NCBI RefSeq assembly: GCF_032854445.1
Contig: NC_088302.1
Coordinates: 52,358,046-52,422,045 of the forward strand
Source: Liolophura sinensis
Lineage: Eukaryota; Mollusca; Polyplacophora; Chitonida; Chitonidae
Length of the DNA stretch: 64,000 bases
Direction of reading: 5' to 3'
A model generated the notes under the pieces. It was not told the origin of the DNA. It saw nothing but the letters and a program-made list of their open reading frames with translations, and did no database searches. The position numbers and the translations under genes are program-made. This document shows, piece after piece, positions 15,663-28,100 of the stretch (within the stretch, counting starts at the first letter, position 1; the number at the start of each line of letters is the position of its first letter).

Positions 15663-15725
15663 ATCTGATAACATATATATTAAATCTGATAACATATATA
15701 TCAAGTCTGATAACATATATATAAG
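15663..15725. repeat. 21-bp tandem repeat, three copies
   Basis: Unit TCTGATAACATATATATNAA starts at about 15664, 15685 and 15706 with few changes. Confidence 0.9.
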
Positions 15726-18700
15726 ATGACAACAATAGTTGATTTATTCTACAGACGTAATAGTGCTCTCAATCATATCGATGAAAATATCAATGATCGC
15801 CAAGAACAACGCTACGCTTTTAAGCGATCGACCATACAATTTGTTTCTTGGGATATAATTATTTAGGTTTTTAATTGAACATAATCCTGTAATGAGGATA
15901 TGCATGATCTCATTTCGACGTAACTTGGGCCATACGTATGTATATTTGCATTTAGTGGGCGATATTGAGATGAAGTCATTTTTAATGATTGAATATTATG
16001 TATATATATATTATATATAGCCTCGTACATTGTTGTAGGTCATATCGAATCATTTCTGCTCCCTTGTCAATACAACTACTCCAACAAATGGTGTAGAGTC
16101 AAAAGTATGGATTCAGCATGGTATCTTTTTTCCTTATCTCCTTTATCACATGTAAGATAAATATCTTCGTACTAAACTCAAACTTGTTTCATGGTGCACT
16201 GCAATATGTCGCAAAGTCCAGTTTATTTTCACCTTCATAAGCAAATTATTTATCGGACTGATTATTGGCACGTATACACTTCTTTTCACAGGGGAAGTTT
16301 TCAGTTTTGTTTAGCCACTGCTGTGTTCCGATCGTAAGACTTAATTGTGCATGGTTTAGGTATTTTGTTGACAAAGGCTGGAGAAAGTTCCCTTGTTGAA
16401 TGATTGCTTTTAGCCTAGGCGGTTATGTCAGCTGCATGCTGACTGCCTATATCCGCATTTGTTGTATAACACCAACCAGTTCGTCACAGCTGGAGCCTTC
16501 TTTGTGACACCGGCAGTTCAGGGTAAGGCGAGACGTGAACACATCTCAACAGCAGGACGATAGCTTTGTGCCTCCAGGAAGCGAAGGGACAACTGCTTTG
16601 TCTTCTCGCACAAGGTTTAGATGCTGTTTTAAGGCATGATGAATGGCTGAAACTTGATTCCTGAGAGATAATTGATCAAAAGATTCTAAACAATAGATTG
16701 ACAGAAATGATGATGATTACTTCCTTGTAATTATTCATTATAAACTTAAAGTCACGAAATTAAGAGTTAATTCACTGTACATGACCCAGCGGAGGTTTAT
16801 CCGTGTTTGTGTGTTGCTATAGCCTGTTATTCAAAGAAATAGACATGCAAAATACAATCCACAAAAGGGTGTCAGCTGAATTTTTGTGTTGTTTATTTTT
16901 AATTCATTTGTCATTATAGTATTATTATAATTATTATTATGTTATGTTTTGAAACTCTAATACTAGGACTTTTAACCGCCAGTAATGTGAAGCATACACC
17001 AAAGTGCACTGGGCTCTATAAAGTGACACAGAACTGCAAGCGGTCATACGGAAATCACGGATGCCTGTGTCTGGGTGTTTGTCAAGCGAGAAAAGTACAT
17101 TTTTTCAGAACTCTGTATTCCCTTTTTTCAATGAAACATCAGCTATAAACCTTAAAGAAAAGTTTAAATTTTTGTATGTCATCACATTGTCTTCTGCATC
17201 CTTTGCTATTTTTTTGTTAAAATGTTTGCCTCTAGTTGTTCAAAACTTGTTTCAGTGAACACAACGCGCACAACACCTTCTTTGTAACAAAAGAATTTCA
17301 ATAATTCACATGCGCCATAAATACAGTTGTCATGGAAGTAGATATGTGTGTAAGTCATACAGGTTTTGTCTGTGTGAATACGTCCAATCTTTTCCCACAG
17401 TAAACTGTCGACTCGAGACACCCTCGAGGGCATTGTCATCCGGTTACTTTATTCTGCATGAAGCAGAGCAAATGAATTAAAAGATCGTTTCACTTGAAAG
17501 CTTTCTTAAAATCCCAGATCATGTGGTGATTTTGAACACTTTAGCTCTGTTTTATATATATTTTATCCCAAGTAAATCCCATCAAATTTTACTGTAATTA
17601 TATGGTTTTCTTGCCAAGTGTAGACAAACGACCTCGGCCCGAATACAAGCTAGCACGTCTTTACTGTCTAACTAAGGCTGAACTCTGATACAGACGTTTC
17701 GTCGCGTAGATTTAAACAATATATTTTCACATATCACACTTATTAACGCTTTGTAGTAAATAAACAGAATCGTAGAAACATGCCTGCAAATTAATTATTT
17801 GATGGTAATCCTATAGTCTTGTAATAGTACACACTCTTAAAATGGAGACGTTGCAATGGATGCAATGTTTCGGCACTTTATTTTGCCACAAGTGAGGAGA
17901 GTTATAACAATGGATTGGAAACCAAATGAGGATCCTTCGTTGTTTCCTGTTTATAAAAGTAAACAGCTCTCTATATGTAGTACCTGTCCGATATGTTACC
18001 CCACTGTCTCTTGACTTCAGTCTGTGTAAATATCACTGTTTATTTCCCGTTTGGGAGCAGATGGCCAACATAAAATCCAAGCAGTGAATGATAATTATAT
18101 ATATATATATATAATTATCATAAGGGTCTATTTATTTTTATTCCTCACATTGTTTCTATATGTACACTAGGACTACATGTATATATATTCTATATTCGGA
18201 AAACTTCTGATCGTTTATATTTCAAAGATATGAAATCCACCAAATCCGTTTTAAGATATATAGCATGCGCATATGCGACTTAAATCTCTCAGATATACAC
18301 ATGTATATGGTATAAAATATATGTCTTACTGGGCTATATATACATGTATATTTCTCATGTTTTAATCTTTCATATTAAAAGTGTTATAAGTGGTTCTCAG
18401 TGTTTGTAGCTGTGACTAACTCATAATCCAACAAGATTATACAACATTCATACATGTATTTAAAAAAAAAAAAAAAGACTCATGTGTTTGTATGTTCAAA
18501 CTCATGTTTAAACCCGCTCTTGAGAATCTATAGTCACATGATGTATGAAGCACCTGTTTCCACCTATGAAGACGTGAGTGTGTTATACACTTTAGCACCA
18601 CTGTGTCAGGTGGATATAATTTATGACACGTGCAAAGACTTGATGACTATCTACACGGCTATGTTATGTGCGGTCTACATTGGCATATCAGTGCTCCAGG

Positions 18701-20320
18701 ATACTGCTATAGTCACTCTAGAGGCGATCACTCTCTAAACAGCCCCGGTCAGCTATCAGCTTGCCGTATGGGCTTGTTCTGCTTGTAGAATTCATTCATC
18801 TCAAGCTAGTGTCGCTGGAGCTCAGATAGCCTCTCAGGAATCTCCGATGATAAACTTTTACACCTCTCTACTCAAGTATATTATTATTGAGGTAATTTAA
18901 CTCTCGATAAAAAACAATCTACTGGAAAGCTATCTGCTTATGGGATTTAAAAGACACATTGTTAGTATGTGGGTTGTGATACATAGGCGCCCTTTTGTGC
19001 GTCAGAAAAAGGGGGCGTGGAACCGGGTAATTCAATGTACCTGTAGGTTATGGCATATGCTGACTACGACAGGTTATGCAACTTTAATGAGAAAAAGCGG
19101 GGATCGTCAGGCTGAATTGATATTTGTGGTCTGTTACACATGTAAGCCATTGCCGTGTGATATATGCCCATGCTGTCGACAGCTACAGTTCCATTCCTTG
19201 TCCCTCGACTAGATTCGGATACCGAAAGACAAACGGTGAGTGAGAGGAGGGCGCCGTGGAGGAATGATTGGGGGTAGGGGTGTAGGTGGACAGTGGGGGT
19301 GGTTTGTAAAGGTTAATTTTTGCATATTTCAACTTCATCCGTAAGCACAACACACCATTTCCTGTGTATTCATTTTAAATTTATTCGGTTGTCTTGACTT
19401 TTTTTTAATTTTTTCCCCATAGTTCTTGAGACTGTATACTTAACATCACCTTTGTTAATAATACCACATTATGTGATTTAAGAGTATCTATATACACATG
19501 TTCTAGCAAAATAAAGCTGAATCAGGATCACCTCGTTTTAGTGCACAAGTGAACCAGTGTTGGCTAAATGCAAAAGAATCTGCGATGCGAGCCCTGTTCT
19601 ACTTTCTGGAAATTAAGCAATTTAGTATAGTGTGGTGATTACACTCAGTGAAATACTTTAGTAGAATGACGTATATTGACTGGAGCGAATGGATACCCTA
19701 CCTAGTTCGAGGTGACGACATGTTGGCTAGGAACTGACAGGTGTAGATTTACTGGCTGTTTTGACGGTTACATAACAATGTCAGTTAGCGAGGCCGAGCT
19801 ATCCCGCATAATCTGAATATCGCGCCTATAACAATACTAATGTGTAATGCGGAGATAACATGGCGCTTACAACCAACTATGTACGTCTCCGAACTTGTAA
19901 AACTAAAACCAGACATTTTATGTTGTGCAAACTCCCGGCATATGGGACTTTATTTACACACTGCTGGCCAAGAATACCCCAAACAGGAAATGGTTATTCC
20001 AGGTCCTGGTCGCTTCTATCATTTTCACAAGTTTTTTTCCCCGTTTCATATCAAAGGACCTAATGAGAGTTTCAGGATCATACATGTATAGAGTATCTCG
20101 CATCATTTGCGCATGCGTGTTACCGTTGTTCATATCGTTGGCGATATCGGCGCTTTCGTACGCCGGGCTTCATTTTGGTTATCGCGTCAACCGAATTATT
20201 ACTTAAAATGTTCTGGAGTATATAGTTTTGTAACATCACGATAAAAACGTAAGCAGATATTCTTTTATTATACCCCACTGGCGCTTGTATTTACTCGCTT
20301 AAGTAGCAATTGTTTTGATA
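15726..20320. other. Non-coding stretch
   Basis: AT-rich with short (TA)n runs at about 16000-16018 and 18100-18112. The frames at 18.45-18.74 and 18.94-19.21 kb show no recognisable domain and are not called. Confidence 0.6.
18088..18121. repeat. Perfect 34-bp AT-rich palindrome
   Basis: ATGATAATTA, then a (TA)n core, then TAATTATCAT. The reverse complement equals the sequence, so it can extrude as a hairpin. Confidence 0.9.
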
Positions 20321-20446
20321 TCATGTGCATGGTGTGTTGAATATTTGGTCAGTAGGAAAGCGTATAGATTTTATGGACGTGAGACAAGTCTCAGTATAAT
20401 CTCTATACTCTCCCAATGACCAAATATTCAACAAACCTTGCATGAA
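20321..20446. repeat. 126-base foldback (imperfect inverted repeat)
   Basis: The left arm carries GTTGAATATTTGGTCA and then GTATAGA. The right arm carries the complement, TGACCAAATATTCAAC, preceded by TCTATAC. Outer bases also pair (TCATG... with ...CATGA). The loop holds a smaller GAGACAAGTCTC hairpin. It may be a miniature foldback element or a pre-miRNA-like hairpin. Confidence 0.75.
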
Positions 20447-23400
20447 GAAGCCACGGAACCATTGATAATCACATTGAAAAAAATATATATATATATATAT
20501 ATCAGCGTGCGGTTTCTTCGACCTGTCTGTTCAGTCTACCTTTTTTCGTAGAAGTTTTCTAATCCTAATTGCCATATACATGTAATCAACCAGACGGTAT
20601 TACTTGACATGCACATGTAGCTTGGTATATGAAGTCACATGTCGATCCTGTTTGATTTTCTGTTCGGCTCTTGGGAAGCTCGTAATTTGTCTGCAAACCA
20701 GGGTCCAGTATCTGAAGATAAAAGCCCCTCTATACCCGTCCGCGACACGCCCCACTCAGTAGAAGCTGGACAGTTAGGGAACTATCTCTTTTTATTCATA
20801 ACGAAATATAGTAAAGCTGTGACCGTTACTGTTTTCATTACCGTTTTCTCGCTCTAAATTTAGAGAGCGAATCATTTGGGGACCTGGGTTCACATGTAGT
20901 GTTGATGAGCACAGTGGTTTGATCTGAGTAATTACCATATGCTCACAGGAACGTCCAATGACGGCAAAACCTCGGCACGACACTTCTAAAATGGCATTTT
21001 TTATGTGCATGCATCGAATAAATTCTCTTCTGCCAACTGAATATATTAGTTTGAGAATACATTTCTAGACGTCTACACAGACAGTGTATGAAAGTTGATA
21101 AACGGATGTATACCCTGTATGTTTGTTTAGACTTTTTTTGTTTTTATGTTAAATTTTGCACCTTTCCTAATAGACGCCTTACCTTGACCAGCTGCAGTAG
21201 TACTGTAAATATATCTATAACCAGATTATCTGGGTGTCTATGTATAGTCAGATTATTAGGCTAGATATATATAAGGACACATTTTGTCGAGAGATACATT
21301 TTGTCATATATGATCATACGACAATTATTGTCCGGTGGATTCGCATGTAGTTAATGTCTTTCCCTAGTATATGTAAAGATTTCCACAGTGTCATTCAACT
21401 CACTATCTCTGCTGGGTTACTTGCAAAATGAGCTTAAAACAACACGTGGCCCTGTTTCAGTGTATTCACTTGCCAGCAAAACACGATGTATATCTTCTGG
21501 GAGAGGACAACAGCAGGTAAATACCTCAGGGTTGTATATTTAATAATTGATATGTAAGTATAAACCTGTAGATGGTGTATATAATGTTGCCAGTCACTAA
21601 GGGTCATGTTTATTTGTTTGACTTGCAAGCGGACATATGTACAGATGATACACGATCAACATGCTTGTGTACGTCATTGCGAAGGTATTATCTATAATAG
21701 GCTAGTTTGTGATGTGGTCATCTCCTTTTTTACGAGATGTATCCAGGAGAAAAGGTTTTACGATTGAGATTTGGCTGGAAAACAAGACATGATAGCTGCT
21801 GGGTTTCTGGCGTAATTTGTCCATACGGTTTTGTGAAATGGCGCGGTTAAAAGAAAAAACACAGTTCATGTCTGACGAAACGCACAAATTGCTGGAGTTT
21901 ACACGAGTTCGTACATAGACCCAACGTGACCATGCAGGGCATTGGGATAAACAGCTTGATTTGCAAAGGCATAATTTGATTTCGTTGCTCTGTGTCATAC
22001 CCAGCGTAATACTGGTGAGTATAATGTATTGGGTTGACAGTGTGGTGAATGTGTATGTATATATATAACGCTTACAGAGGTGCTCGTTACACTCCCCAAC
22101 GGGGCCTCCCGCGTAGTTAGAGGGAAAGACGATCAAGTTTACATTGTGTGCGGCCAGTGTTCGTGTCGGACACTTGAGTTGAGGGCTCCATGCTATCTCC
22201 ACATGTTCAGCTGAATTCACGAGGTGTGTGACGCCCCATAGGATTACTGATACCCCTGTGGCTCCTCTTACACGTGCAGCTGACCAGGCAAGAAACCTTC
22301 ATCTGTCACTTCTATAGGGTTTCTTCCAAAACGGTTTAGTTTAGTTTTATTCTACTTCTATGATCTGTATAGTTTCAACAAATATAGGCGCACAAGCTTG
22401 GACACGCTAAACTTAGGAATTTTAATTACTTTTATTTAATGATTATATACTTTTTCACATGGAAGCGGTAAATTTCCATCTGATTTTCCTGCGGGGGGAA
22501 ATTTTTTTGTTAGTCCTCGGGCCTTGGTCGTTTAAAAGTGACATTCTTGTGGCCACAGAGCCTGTTATTGCGGTAGCGGACTGTTTTTGTAGCCCATTCA
22601 GTGTGGGCCGGACGATTTGTTTGTATTCTAGCATGTTTTAAAGGTCGTGGCAAAATGCCGCCTTCACACCGATGCGTCACTGAAAATACTTTCTATTCTT
22701 TAGTTATATTTCCATGTTTTCGGACATGCTTGTTGGAGATTTCTCCCGACCTGGAATTGCTGTGTCTATACAACGCGACTTGAATTATTGATTGACCTTT
22801 AATGTTTTTCAGGGCTGACCTCAACGAGCGTTAAAGTCGCACCTTTATCTGAGCGTTAATAGATATCTTAGATTAAATTGTAAGAGCTTGAGGTGATCAA
22901 ATTATAGATACAGCTAAATGATTAAGAAATTTGTTGACTCGCTTCAGACGTTTGAAGTTTGCTTCCGTGGAAAACAACTGCTAAGCCTGAATAATTAAGA
23001 GCAAGAAAGTGATTTTAAAAAGATACGAGGTCTGTTGTTCGGCTAGCAGAAAAAAAGAAGAAAGAAATATACTTGGCGTTGAGAAAACCACAATTTGCCC
23101 GCTATAATGAGACAAGGTTTGATTTAGTTATTTTGGACAGTCAGGGAAAAGCCTTGTTAAAACGGAACGATAAACAGTGGTATTTGTTGTTATCTAAATC
23201 CGCCACCCTGCTAAGTGCTTTTGTCTGGCGCGTCTGGTACTCGATTGGTGAAGGAGCTATAGGGGTGGCAGGCTGCGAAGTGACACCATTTACAGAGCGG
23301 GTCAAAGCTGACAGATACAGCCCCTAATCGCGTTATCAAGCGTGTTTGTATCGTATAAAGGAGAGGAGGAGGGTGGGGAGCTAGGCAGCCACGGTCAAAT

Positions 23401-24199
23401 CTTGAACAGCTTGTCTAATGTCCAACGGCTCTGTGTGAGCATCGGCCCTTACACCCCTTCCCGAGCACCCATTGGTTGATCCACTGCGGTTTTTTCTAGC
23501 GTTGGTCACAAGGGGTAGGAAGTTACCGGGTAAAGATGAAGGGCTGTATGACTCGATCTTAGTTGGCTATTGTACAGATCATAGCTGCTATATTGGATTT
23601 AGGAGCTACAGTGACACAGTCCACTGCGGAAGCGTTTCTCACATTAGTAGGCCTATATACTTAACCAGCCGGCAGTATGTATGAGATACAGGTATACGTT
23701 TTGCCGTTGGCACCTTTTTTGCTTGTTAAAACTGAACAGTGAGTACATTGGCTGTTTTTATTAGCCTCTGCTCCTCTGTTCTACTCAAGTCGTTTACCGT
23801 CTGAAGCCGGTAACGATTTATACTAGGGCAGAAAGTGCCTTTGTGTTGGGTTCGTGTGATGGATAATGCAGGCCGTATTTATCCACTGTATACACGTCCT
23901 AACAGCTAAAGCTCTGACAGAGGCCTGTTTAGGGGGTGTACACTTCAGTAACGCATAACGCCTTCACGGCACATCGCAGCCAGGAGGGAGAGCTGTTAGT
24001 CGAAGTCGGTAAATGTCAATTGCTCCCAGAATGTATTTATGCTTTACAAGAGCGTCAGTAATATAGATATGTTGTTGACAGTCTGCTACAAGCCAAGTAG
24101 CAGCGGTCACATAAAACTGTCATTAATTTGTAGATTGACTTGTGCGATTCATTGAGCGAGTGGCTTCACTAAACTGATCAGCTCTATTGTCTCTTTCAG
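20447..24199. other. Non-coding stretch upstream of the start-codon exon
   Basis: A (TA)n run lies at about 20482-20502. Open frames on both strands, including a 172-codon minus-strand frame at 21.7-22.2 kb, lack recognisable motifs. The 22.8-24.2 kb part is somewhat richer in CpG and may hold promoter or 5' UTR sequence. Confidence 0.55.
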
Positions 24200-24238
24200 T
24201 GGGTTCCCTGGGGCTACTGACTTAGCCGAGTCGACCTC
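24200..24238 (+). other. 5' UTR part of the first coding exon, with upstream splice acceptor
   Basis: A pyrimidine stretch ending in CTCTTTCAG (AG at 24198-24199) gives a good acceptor just before the coding region. All three frames carry a stop between here and just past the ATG, including an in-frame TGA at 24218-24220. An upstream exon spliced here could therefore only add untranslated sequence. That upstream exon was not located. Confidence 0.5.
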
Positions 24239-25138
24239 ATGAGACACGGCTCTGCTCAATCTGCCCAAGCTGCTCCGAGAGGAAGCCAGAAAGTAGGGAA
24301 GAGCAGGGACAATGGTCTCTCCTTACTCGCTGACCGTGTGCGCTGCTCGCATTTAACGTTTACACACAACGATGACAGTGATTTGCTGAGTACACGGGCT
24401 AGATGTGCAGATATTTATACTTTCCCTAACGATCCAAGCGAGGAGGACGGTGTGGAGTTTAGGTTAACCAAAGGCTATGTTACCAGTGGAGTGAAGGGTG
24501 TGAGCGTCCACGGCTGGGGCAGTAGTACGCTGCGCGCCGAGGAATCCGAGTGCTCGACTGAGCAGAAGGGGGGGAAAATGAGTACAGTTGAGCATCAAGC
24601 CACCGTAGACAAAGGACTCAAGATGAAAATTAAAAGGAAAAGTGTTGGAGCTAAAACCGCAGATTCGAAACATGAAATTGTGAAAAGTGAAGGTTCAAAG
24701 TGCAGTGGAGCAGGAGAAGGTAGGAGTGTTACCGCTGGAGCAGTGAACGCTGCCAGCTCAAACCCGTCAGTGAACATGCCAGGGGACAAAGCTGGTAAAC
24801 ATGGCGTGCACGGGGAAAAGGAGAAATCCCCCAAATTGAAAAACGCACACAAAAAGGAAAAGGCTAAGGATAAAGTGAAATCAACGTGTGATTCTACTAC
24901 GACGGCTGTGTCGCCGCCGGTGAGTGTGAATGGTGTTGTGAATACAAGCGTTAGTGGAAATACCAATGTGTTGATGAACGGGCATGATATGGCTGGCGGC
25001 CCCGTGCTAGCCAACGAGCCTAAACCCGGGGAGGTACCATGTACCACCAAAAAGGAACCAGCTCTGGATCCTTACGAATTTAATGCCAAAGTTGAGGATG
25101 GGATAGGAGTACCTATGAAGAAAATGAAAGTCGAAAAG
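24239..25138 (+). CDS. ZNF608/609 (sbb): ZNF608/609 coding exon 1 (N-terminal, residues 1-300)
   Basis: The frame is open for exactly 300 codons to the donor AAAAG|GTAATG (exon ends 25138, phase 0). Translation beyond the donor reaches a stop at 25202-25204 inside the intron. The ATG at 24239 follows an in-frame stop but has a weak context (C at -3). A second Met at 24578 has A at -3 and begins [20 protein letters not shown], which resembles the start of a conserved insect scribbler block (recalled, not searched). The true start is therefore either 24239 or 24578. The segment is rich in Lys, Ser and Gly, including [19 protein letters not shown], fitting a disordered nuclear region. The exon ends in MKKMKVEK, comparable to the KKLKTEK motif at the same place in vertebrate ZNF608. 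Confidence 0.88.
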
Positions 25139-28100
25139 GTAATGCCAATGGATACGTGCTTGTTTCTGAGCTGTAACTTGTTATTTTCAAGCCCCATAAA
25201 ATGACCTCTCAATCGATTGCTCTTCGGCTCTCTCGCAGCGAACTAGCGGGACATTTTATTTGGTTCCTCCTCGCACACTTAATGGGATAAAATTACGTTA
25301 ATTTCATATTAAGTGCAATATTCTCGAGGCCAATTATGCGGGATTGAAGGGAGTTTAGTGACAAAGTGTCAAGCTAGTTGATCTGTGCTGGGGACTAGCT
25401 GGGTAATCTACACTTGGGTCGTGTCATAGCAAATACTACAACGTCATCGCTGACAGCTCGCTCCCAACTTATTACACGACTTGGGGCTCTGTTAGGGGTT
25501 TCCGCTCAAAGTGTTAGGGGTACTGTTGGGGAAATGTTTTGTGATTAGGGTGTGGGGTGGGGCAAAGTGGAGACGGAAACAAATGAGAAAAGTGTCTGTC
25601 TGGTGGGAAAATGTGACGATGTATAGGTTATTTTTACACAAAGGTTTTATGCTCATGATTAAGCTTTTCATTTCAAAAGCTACTTTTGTAGCTGTTATTA
25701 TTAGTGAATCTCAAACCTGACTTGTGACACGGGTGATAATTTTGCAAAGCAAGTTTTATTTGTGAGAGAAAAGTCAGTATTTAGAGGTTACACAGTCATC
25801 GGATAACTTTTTTTTGCCTGTATTATGTTATTGTCTATCTGTGCAAGTGATTTTTGATTTCCTCACCTAGTAAATTTCATAATGAGGGGCTGCCTTTGCA
25901 ACAGCACAGGAGTCACCTGCTTAGGCCAAGCTCAAAAGGGAAAATCCCCTTTAGAGACTCAAACATTATAATAGCAGCAGGTGTTAATCTCAATAGACCA
26001 TTGGCTGTGTTCCCCCCAGAAGGAGCCTCCTTCCCCCTCACCCCCTTTTCCCTTCCCCCAACTACAGGTTACCACATGTGAGATAGCTGATAACAACTTA
26101 GAACCAGACTGAATACATACATCACAATAGAGACATTAATCTCGCTCTGAGGAAAGCTGGCTTTCATACATACATAAATCACCCCCATCAGGACAGTAAA
26201 ATGCCGCAGTAGTGACTGTGGGCAGAGTTCTGACGTCTCCACTCAGTACAAAGACATGGCACTGAGATATACAATGGAATTGCACAGACTGGTATTAAAG
26301 AAAAAAGCCAAGAAAAAAAAATATCTGAGTGAGATAGAAATTGAGACTTGCTGTGGTTATCCGCATCAGTAAAACAACTGTGCAATCGTCTGTTGTCTCT
26401 GTTTTGTATTTGTTTTTTTCATTTGCTGTTTTTACTCACTGGTAACTGGTTTGTAATTATCATGGAGTGCCTGTAAGCTATTGCCTGCTTCTCACATTGT
26501 TATTTGATCTCGCCATGAAAATAAGCACACCAGTTTAAACGATTTCCCCTTCTATTTTTTTTTTATTACAACCATTATGATGAAAAAAGAAAGATCAATT
26601 AATAGGAAATGTTAATTTATTGTATGATCCAGTAGTACTGATTTGCTCTTGAATTTTTTTGTGCTCCCTGTGTATAATTAAAACTGACTCTTATAAAAAG
26701 CTAATTGAACACCTTTTTTAGATAAAGCAATTAGTAACACAGTGTGTGATGTGAAAGTGACAGTGTCTGGGAAGAAAAAAGAGAGTCAGTAAATCCCTGT
26801 CCAGTTGTTAATTCATCCTAACACAGTACTATTGAAGGGTTAATTAGGCATGCCAACCACTCTTCAACTTTGTCAAATTTAAGATGTGTAAATTAAATAC
26901 AGATCTGATCTTTTCGTAGCATGGCATAACAAACTGCTACTGGTATAATTCATGCCAAGCGGTCAAGTAGAAAACATTTTGCATGACTGTTTCCACACAG
27001 TTTTGGAATAGCTTTACTTTGGAAGTGTGACCAGTGTTTTGTGTTTGTAGCAGCCTGTCACTTTAAGCTCAGATGGAGGGTTATCTTATCAAAATGTCCA
27101 GGCATAGTGTACATATATACACCCAGGACTATTTCAGTGTATTTCTTTATTTGGACACACACATTGTACATTTTCTTATTTCATTGGAGCTAAGATACGT
27201 CAAAGTATTATTTTAGATTCACTATAAACCTGGCTGACATACATGTAAGATAAAGTCTTATTTTGGATTCACTAATCCAGCTGACATAGGATAAGGTATT
27301 ATTGTAGACTCACTACCCTGGCTGAGACATGACAAAGTATTATTTTGCACTGACTAACCAGGCTGAGATACATGTAGGACACAGTGTTATTTTGGACTCT
27401 CTAACCTGGCTGAGATATGACAAAGTGTTAGTTTGGACTTTCTAACCTGGCTGAGATAAAAGTGTTGGTTTGGACTTGTTACATTCTTGGGATTTGCATT
27501 ATAAGAGATGTAATTATAAATTTTGAACAGTGTGAATAAGTAAGTCCTCACTTTATGTCATTAGAGACATTGATTTTATTGTGCCTACTTGACATGTTTT
27601 GTGTCTTCCATTATAAGGTTGAGACAGCTTCTTCACCTGTGCACCCATCGTCCATGTGTCAAGATGCCAGTACAGAAATGTGCAATGTAGCGGTCAGCAC
27701 AGAACCCGAGTGTTTGGGACCCTGTGAACCTGGCACTAGCGTTAACCTCGAGGGCATTGTTTGGCACGAAACTGAAAATGGTAAGTCCATCTAACTATCC
27801 ATTTAACTGGATTTCAGGTTTTTTCTCTGGTCTTGCTGGACTTTAATGGTGTGGCCAGAATATCATGTACCAACATATCTGTGTGTATAAGCAAAATTGC
27901 TGTGGACATGATTTTGAAGAAAATCTGTGTTTTTGTCTTAGGGTGTTCTTGTTTTCCCTGATTTTTTTCTTTTTATTTTTGTTTGGATTTGTGTTGCATT
28001 ACACGTATATGTATATTTAGTACATGTATATCACAGAACCAAAAGGGACTCATTTACATGTAACTTGCTCTTTTATCTGAGGACATTACATTTTTGGATT

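Noticed and set aside
21702..22220. 172-codon minus-strand frame
   Set aside because: No recognisable domain, no splice or codon-pattern support; plausible by chance in 64 kb.
24595..25050. 151-codon minus-strand frame opposite exon 1
   Set aside because: Shadow of the Lys/Ser-rich coding exon.
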